Assembly: GCA_016932295.1 (NCBI GenBank)
Contig: JAFGDC010000249.1
Coordinates: 1 to 9,918 of the forward strand
DNA length: 9,918 nt
Source of the DNA: a candidate division CSSED10-310 bacterium
GTDB taxonomy: Bacteria; CSSED10-310; JAFGDC01
Direction of reading: 5' to 3'
The notes beneath the pieces are model-generated. The model saw only the letters and a program-made list of their open reading frames with translations, was not told the origin of the DNA and searched no databases. Within the stretch, counting starts at the first letter, position 1. Each line of letters begins with the position of its first letter. The translations under genes were made by a program, and so were the position numbers. Of the stretch, positions 6,687-9,918 are shown in pieces.

Positions 6687-7566
6687 AGTAGCGTTCCCGC
6701 CAATCAGTACGACGCATCCTGATGCGGATCACCTCCAGGACAATGCGACCCACGGGCGACAGCCGCAACTCGCGATCAGGTCCTTCGAACAACGGCAGCA
6801 ACTCACTCACCCCCTTCTGAATGAGCTGGCCGCGAGTGATGCGGCGGCGTTCGCTGTACGCACGGTTGAGCACCTCGAAATATGGATTCCCGAACCAGCG
6901 CCGTGAAAATTCCACCGGCAGGGATGGCATGATACGGTTGATCCCGTTCCGGATATCGAGGTCCACCACCTGGGCACGAAACAAGATTCCCAGTAAATGG
7001 ATCAACGGCAGTACCGCCCGATTGCACCCGGTGGCGTTGAAGATCACCTCTGCATTGGGAGGCGCATGCTTTATCCTTCGATCGATGAGGCGCGTCAGAT
7101 TCCCCACCCCCTCGCTCCGGAATAACTCGTAATCCCGCTGCTGGAAACCAGGAACATGAATCAACTCGGTCCGGGACCAATTCAAATCATATTGGCAGAT
7201 CATCTGCATGGCACGCCCCCTGATCAACCCGCTCAGGCAGTCGGTGGCCAGAAGATGAAATCGATCCCTGGGAGAGCCACGCATGGACAACAGGCTGAAT
7301 ATCTCGGCCGATGCACCCGCCATGAACGCTTCCACGGCGGGACCGTGCATCGAGGCATGCAACTCGGGCGCATCATCGGCCAATCGGCCCACCTCCGCCG
7401 CCACCGCCGCAGCCACCTGCTCAGCGCCTTCGTCCAACTCAGACGAAACAGCCGGTACCACCTCATCCTGCGTAAGCGCGGTATACGCATCCACAACCTG
7501 CGGTGAACGCTTCTCGATCAAAGACGGCCCAACGCAGATAAAGATCCATCGCGATATCCTGGGCAT
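6685..7566 (-). CDS. Solitary CARF-domain protein, APE2256 (Cas_APE2256/TIGR02619-like) type
   Basis: A 293-residue protein whose N-terminal two thirds follow the layout of APE2256-type CARF domains, which bind cyclic oligoadenylate made by type III CRISPR complexes. Visible landmarks are IFICVGPSLIEK (8-19; family pattern near TVGTSLL), SAEIFSLL (86-93), HLLATDCLSGLIRGRAM (104-120), the FRSEGVGNLTRLI helix (149-161), and VIFNATGCNRAVLPLIHLLGILF (174-196), matching the NATGGFKA core strand-loop-helix; IMPSLPVEF follows. The C-terminal part (about 240-285, ITRGQLIQKGVSELLPLF and RLSPVGRIVLEV) looks like a winged-helix-like tail. I see no HEPN or PD-(D/E)XK effector domain. In the core motif the usual GG-F-K is GC-N-R. 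The ATG at 7566 is chosen over one at 7602 because GGAGG sits just upstream of it. No cas gene or repeat array is in the window. Family assignment is from motif memory; function (sensor, ring nuclease or regulator) is unresolved. Confidence 0.72.
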   Translation of the reverse strand: MPRISRWIFICVGPSLIEKRSPQVVDAYTALTQDEVVPAVSSELDEGAEQVAAAVAAEVGRLADDAPELHASMHGPAVEAFMAGASAEIFSLLSMRGSPRDRFHLLATDCLSGLIRGRAMQMICQYDLNWSRTELIHVPGFQQRDYELFRSEGVGNLTRLIDRRIKHAPPNAEVIFNATGCNRAVLPLIHLLGILFRAQVVDLDIRNGINRIMPSLPVEFSRRWFGNPYFEVLNRAYSERRRITRGQLIQKGVSELLPLFEGPDRELRLSPVGRIVLEVIRIRMRRTDWRERY

Positions 7567-7999
7567 ATTTCCTCCAGGGCCGGCGCTCCCGACGACGGCC
7601 ATGCCGATTCACTTTCGTCGTATACTCACTAATCTAGCAAACAGTCTTTTAAGAAGGAAGTTCCTCAGAACGAAGCAACAAGTCACCTACACCGCGGCTG
7701 TCGACTGCCGGCCTATGCCCAGATACACCCCTCGGGAATTGGATCGCTGGGAAAACACTCCGGTTTTGTTGCTTGAAGCGCGGGTGGTTGACGGCCGGGG
7801 TGTTACGGTGATTGAGGAGGGAGGATTAACGCAGGGGGAGGATCACAAGAGGCACAGAATGAGTAAAAGGCACCTACACGGTAACAGACAGGGGACGCGG
7901 TGATGAATGGGGCGCGAGTAGTGATGCTTGCAGGACGCACTGGAATAGGGATCCGGGCAAGGGAAGCGATAGGGTCGTATCTTGTTTATTTCATGATGC
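7567..7999. other. Gene-poor stretch between the CARF and HAD phosphatase genes
   Basis: I find no convincing gene here. The part nearest the CARF gene (about 7570-7680) must hold its promoter; TATACG on the minus strand (about 7618-7623) is a possible -10 box, but no good -35 was found. The part at about 7741-7980 has a strong plus-strand G excess (hand count about 96 G to 40 C). A plus-strand open frame ending at 7903 overlaps the CARF gene and has no recognisable domain. No intrinsic terminator for the HAD gene is evident. Confidence 0.6.
7841..7873. repeat. Possible decayed copy of a CACGAAGG/CACAGAGG-type intergenic repeat
   Basis: GATCACAAGAGGCACAGAAT and the following AAAAGGCAC resemble the low-complexity intergenic strings found in several GC-rich phyla, built from units such as CCACAGAGGGCACAGAGG. 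A similar string lies at 9862-9900. Recognition is by eye and weak. Confidence 0.25.
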
Positions 8000-8773
8000 T
8001 CAGATGTCCGACATCACCTGGTTGACAGACTCGAGGATGCTATCGGGCCGGATGCCGGATGCATCGACCTGCTCCAACTGGGTCTTGCCGGTGAGCACCA
8101 GGATGGTACGGAGCCCGGCGTTCCGACCGCCCATGATATCCGATTCCAGGTCATCACCGATCATCGCCACCGCACCCGGCTCGAATCCCATATCCAGCAG
8201 GGCCATGCGGAAAAACAAGGGCGACGGTTTCCCGAGAATGGTCGCCGGAACACCCGAGGCATATTCCAGCAACGCAACATATCCCCCCAGATCGATGCTC
8301 AAACCAGCCTTGGTCTTCCAGTAGCGGTTCTTGTGGAAGGCAATCAGCTCGGCGCCGTTCTTCAATCCCACGAAACCCCGGTTGAGCATGGCCCGACTGA
8401 AACCGTCCTCGATGTCACCCATCAAAATATAGTCGGCATGCTCAGCCCGCTTGGTCTCCCGCAGCTCCCGCAAATCCTCGCGCAAATCGTCGATGATCAT
8501 AAGGAAACCCTGCTCGTAGCCTTTTTCCTGGATATAGGACACCGCCGTCCCCGCGCTGGTGATCAACTCCGCGGGATCGATCCGGAAACCCAGACTCGCC
8601 GCGTGCGCCAGCAACTGCCGCTTGTTCTTCAAGGATGTGTTGGTGATGAAGCGCAGCACCAAACCGCGCGCCCGCAACGCATCCAGGGTCTCACGCGCGC
8701 CAGGCACCGCCTCGTTGTCAATCCAAAGCACTCCGTCGAGATCCAACAGCAAACCACGCAGCCCTTCCAGCAT
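8000..8773 (-). CDS. HAD-superfamily IIA phosphatase, LHPP/HDHD2/NagD-like
   Basis: A 257-residue cytoplasmic HAD phosphatase. Motif I is LLDLDGVLW with nucleophile D11 and acid-base D13; motif II is ITNTS; motif III lysine is in ILGKPSP; motif IV is MIGDDLESD. The cap-containing segment between motifs II and III and the stretch from YWKTKAGL through LLEYASGVPATILGKP to GDDLESDIMGG follow the LHPP/HDHD2 branch (TIGR01458-like) of subfamily IIA more than classical NagD. Family members dephosphorylate small phospho-compounds; mammalian LHPP also acts on phosphohistidine, but the substrate here is open. The ATG at 8773 is chosen because GGGAGG lies eight bases upstream; a GTG at 8782 abuts the same Shine-Dalgarno and is less likely. 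A strong sigma-70-like promoter lies just upstream. It stands alone, divergent from the toxin-antitoxin pair. Confidence 0.92.
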   Translation of the reverse strand: MLEGLRGLLLDLDGVLWIDNEAVPGARETLDALRARGLVLRFITNTSLKNKRQLLAHAASLGFRIDPAELITSAGTAVSYIQEKGYEQGFLMIIDDLREDLRELRETKRAEHADYILMGDIEDGFSRAMLNRGFVGLKNGAELIAFHKNRYWKTKAGLSIDLGGYVALLEYASGVPATILGKPSPLFFRMALLDMGFEPGAVAMIGDDLESDIMGGRNAGLRTILVLTGKTQLEQVDASGIRPDSILESVNQVMSDI

Positions 8774-8802
8774 CTCAGCCACCTCCCTCTTTCCGGGCGC
8801 CC

Positions 8803-8832
8803 ATTATAGACATACCCGCATATCCTGCTCAA
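8803..8832 (-). promoter_or_regulatory. Sigma-70-type promoter of the HAD phosphatase gene
   Basis: On the minus strand TTGAGC (8832-8827) is followed after 18 bases by a perfect TATAAT (8808-8803). The predicted start is near 8796, giving a leader of roughly 20 bases before the ATG at 8773. This is the cleanest housekeeping-type promoter in the window. Confidence 0.75.
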
Positions 8833-8949
8833 GCCTTCATTCTCCACCTGTCGGGCCTCCCCCGCGAAGGCGCCGCCCTGTTCCCACAGCCGAATTCCTT
8901 GTTTTCTCACCGAATCACCCGGATCACGGACCCCATCTCCTCAAACCTT

Positions 8950-8962
8950 GCGGCAATGCCGC
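8950..8962. promoter_or_regulatory. Candidate operator 1 for the toxin-antitoxin pair
   Basis: GCGGCA-A-TGCCGC is a perfect 13-base palindrome with a single central base, upstream of the antitoxin gene. Ribbon-helix-helix antitoxins usually repress their own operons by binding such sites. With a one-base centre it would make a poor RNA hairpin, so a DNA site is the better reading. The overlapping TTGCGG could be a weak -35 box. Confidence 0.45.
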
Positions 8963-8981
8963 TGACGGAAGTACCATGAAG

Positions 8982-8990
8982 TGTAGTACA
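8982..8990. promoter_or_regulatory. Candidate operator 2 for the toxin-antitoxin pair
   Basis: TGTA-G-TACA is a perfect nine-base palindrome, 30 bases centre to centre from the palindrome at 8950-8962 and 29 bases before the antitoxin ATG. The spacing is close to three helical turns, so two antitoxin dimers or complexes could bind the same DNA face. Confidence 0.4.
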
Positions 8991-9019
8991 AACCTTCACA
9001 CTCTCCTGCCGGAGGTACC

Positions 9020-9247
9020 ATGGTTGAATTACGCATCGTCAATATTCCCGATGATCTCATCACGGCCCTGCGCCGACGGGCCGCAGCCATCGGCCGAGGC
9101 CTGAATGAGGAAATCTTCGCCATCCTCCACGCTGCCGCGGATCACCCGGCGGTAACGTTCTCCGCCAGAGCCAGAAATATCCGAAAAGAACTCGCCGAAG
9201 CGGGCCGCACCTTCACTCCCTCCGCCTGGAACATCAGCCGTGAATGA
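9020..9247 (+). CDS. FitA/VapB-type ribbon-helix-helix antitoxin
   Basis: A 75-residue protein with a DNA-binding ribbon-helix-helix fold at residues about 1-42: strand VELRIVNIPDDL, first helix ITALRRRAAAIG, then RGLNEEIFAILHAA. This matches the FitA-like branch of VapB antitoxins. The C-terminal part (about 43-75, with RARNIRKELAEAG) should wrap and inhibit the toxin encoded immediately downstream. The ATG at 9020 is preceded by GGAGG at a good distance. The stop overlaps the start of the PIN toxin gene by eight bases, the usual arrangement for coupled expression. Two palindromes upstream are candidate autoregulatory operators. Length is typical for the family. Assignment is well supported by fold pattern plus neighbour; a specific family number is not claimed. 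Confidence 0.88.
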   Translation: MVELRIVNIPDDLITALRRRAAAIGRGLNEEIFAILHAAADHPAVTFSARARNIRKELAEAGRTFTPSAWNISRE

Positions 9248-9677
9248 AGTGATCGTCGATGCAGGCACCATGCTCGCCATGTTCCTGCCAGGCCCGTGCC
9301 AGGAGCAGGCCGACCGGTTGCTGGACAAAATGAATCGAGGAATCATCCGTCTGGCGGCACCGGATCTGATGGTGGTGGAGTTCGGCGAAATCCTGAGCGG
9401 GCTCCTGACCGAAAACCGCCTGAACATGGGAGAAGCACAGCGAATCTTCTCCTGCTTCATCGATTGCCCGCTGGAGACGATCCCCGCCGTGGACCTCATG
9501 CATGCGGCATTCGAACTCATGACCGTGAACTCCCTGCCCTTCCGGACGGCCATGTACCTGGCAGCCGCGGCACGCTACCGAAGCTGTCTCATCACCATGG
9601 ATGATTCGATCTGCCGCCTTGCGGTGGCGGCGGCCATGAGTGACCTGTGCCAACACCTCCAACGCATGGTGGATTGA
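9240..9677 (+). CDS. VapC/FitB-type PIN-domain toxin with a variant active site
   Basis: A 145-residue PIN-domain protein, normally a metal-dependent ribonuclease that cuts tRNA or rRNA and is held inactive by the upstream antitoxin. The first acidic residue is D7 (VIVDAGTMLAMF), the second is E47 (PDLMVVEFGEIL) and the last is D121 (CLITMDDSI). The third, usually the Asp in a YDALYLALA-like helix, falls at T103 in FRTAMYLAAAARY, so one catalytic acid seems to be missing. Nearby D122 might partly compensate, or the toxin may be weakened. The start is GTG at 9240, overlapping the antitoxin stop by eight bases; no ATG lies in frame nearby. There is no obvious terminator after the gene. PIN identity is firm; activity is uncertain. 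Confidence 0.88.
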   Translation: MNEVIVDAGTMLAMFLPGPCQEQADRLLDKMNRGIIRLAAPDLMVVEFGEILSGLLTENRLNMGEAQRIFSCFIDCPLETIPAVDLMHAAFELMTVNSLPFRTAMYLAAAARYRSCLITMDDSICRLAVAAAMSDLCQHLQRMVD

Positions 9678-9918
9678 GGTCGGGCAACCAACGGCGCAGG
9701 TTGTTGATCGTGCACGCCGGGCAATGACGACGATCGCCACCGACCAGGGACACGCCGCGACTCGTCAACCCGATCGAATGCCCCCGAGCGGCCACGCAGC
9801 AACACTGCTTCGGTTTCGATATAAGCCTGAGGTGGATCAGTAAAGAGGAGCGGTTGTCTGACGAAAAGCGCCTTCGTGTGCCTTCAGTGGTGTCTTTATC
9901 AGCGCCACTGGCATGGCG
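9678..9918. other. Non-coding right end of the window
   Basis: No gene is supported. A minus-strand frame open from the window edge to 9592 overlaps the toxin gene and has no recognisable domain. The outer part contains a repeat-like string (9862-9900) and, at the very edge, the inverted repeat CGCCA-N6-TGGCG (9903-9918), which may continue outside the window. Confidence 0.5.
9862..9900 (-). repeat. Possible copy of a CACGAAGG-type intergenic repeat
   Basis: Read on the minus strand, GATAAAGACACCACTGAAGG followed by CACACGAAGGCGC resembles the intergenic low-complexity strings of CCACGAAGGACACGAAGG type. Translated it gives DKDTTEGT-like residues, which often appear as spurious protein ends. 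The match is by eye. Confidence 0.35.

Noticed and set aside
7167..7184. RTELIH in the CARF protein, formally an R-x4-H motif of HEPN nucleases
   Set aside because: It lies inside the CARF fold before the NATG core, not in a C-terminal helical domain, so it is most likely chance.
7655..7665. AGGAAGTTCCT palindrome upstream of the CARF gene
   Set aside because: Short, not placed relative to a convincing promoter, and not repeated; no support as an operator.
9592..9918. Minus-strand frame open from the right edge, containing a Cys-rich segment
   Set aside because: It overlaps the end of the PIN toxin gene, includes repeat-like sequence, and has no recognisable domain; long chance frames are common at this GC content. 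Sequence to the right of the window would settle it.
1..9918. CRISPR array, tRNA, rRNA or insertion sequence
   Set aside because: I looked for regularly spaced direct repeats because of the CARF protein, and for tRNA cloverleafs and transposase motifs; none was seen.

Overview
The window is GC-rich (roughly 60%) bacterial DNA with a Gram-negative cell plan: it encodes a TonB-dependent outer-membrane receptor with a signal peptide. The receptor's N-terminal carboxypeptidase-regulatory-like domain and Oar-like layout, next to an NtrC-type two-component system, resemble Acidobacteriota or a neighbouring phylum. That placement is an impression from protein style, not a measured assignment. No rRNA, tRNA, transposase or CRISPR array was seen.

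Left part (1-3440, all minus strand): an apparent operon of a membrane histidine kinase, an NtrC-family sigma-54 response regulator and a single-pass membrane coiled-coil protein that runs off the left edge. The kinase and regulator are 7 bases apart, and the regulator overlaps the coiled-coil gene by 14 bases. Centre (3441-6663): a 470-base divergent control region, then a large TonB-dependent receptor on the plus strand, closed by a strong intrinsic terminator. The control region holds two sigma-54 (-24/-12) promoter matches, one facing each way, with inverted repeats between them that could be activator sites. The simplest reading is that the two-component system activates both its own operon and the receptor.

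Right part (6685-9918): a minus-strand gene for a solitary CARF-domain protein of the APE2256 (Cas_APE2256/TIGR02619-like) type with no CRISPR locus in view; a gene-poor, strongly G-skewed stretch; a minus-strand HAD-IIA phosphatase of the LHPP/NagD group with a perfect -10 box; and, diverging from it, a VapBC/FitAB-type toxin-antitoxin pair. The PIN toxin of that pair appears to lack one canonical acidic residue, and the pair is preceded by two short palindromes about three helical turns apart.

Most noteworthy points: the paired divergent sigma-54 promoters with symmetric candidate enhancers linking the two-component system to the receptor; the orphan CARF protein with an altered NATGG-F-K motif; the variant PIN toxin; and a possible leader switch ahead of the receptor start codon.
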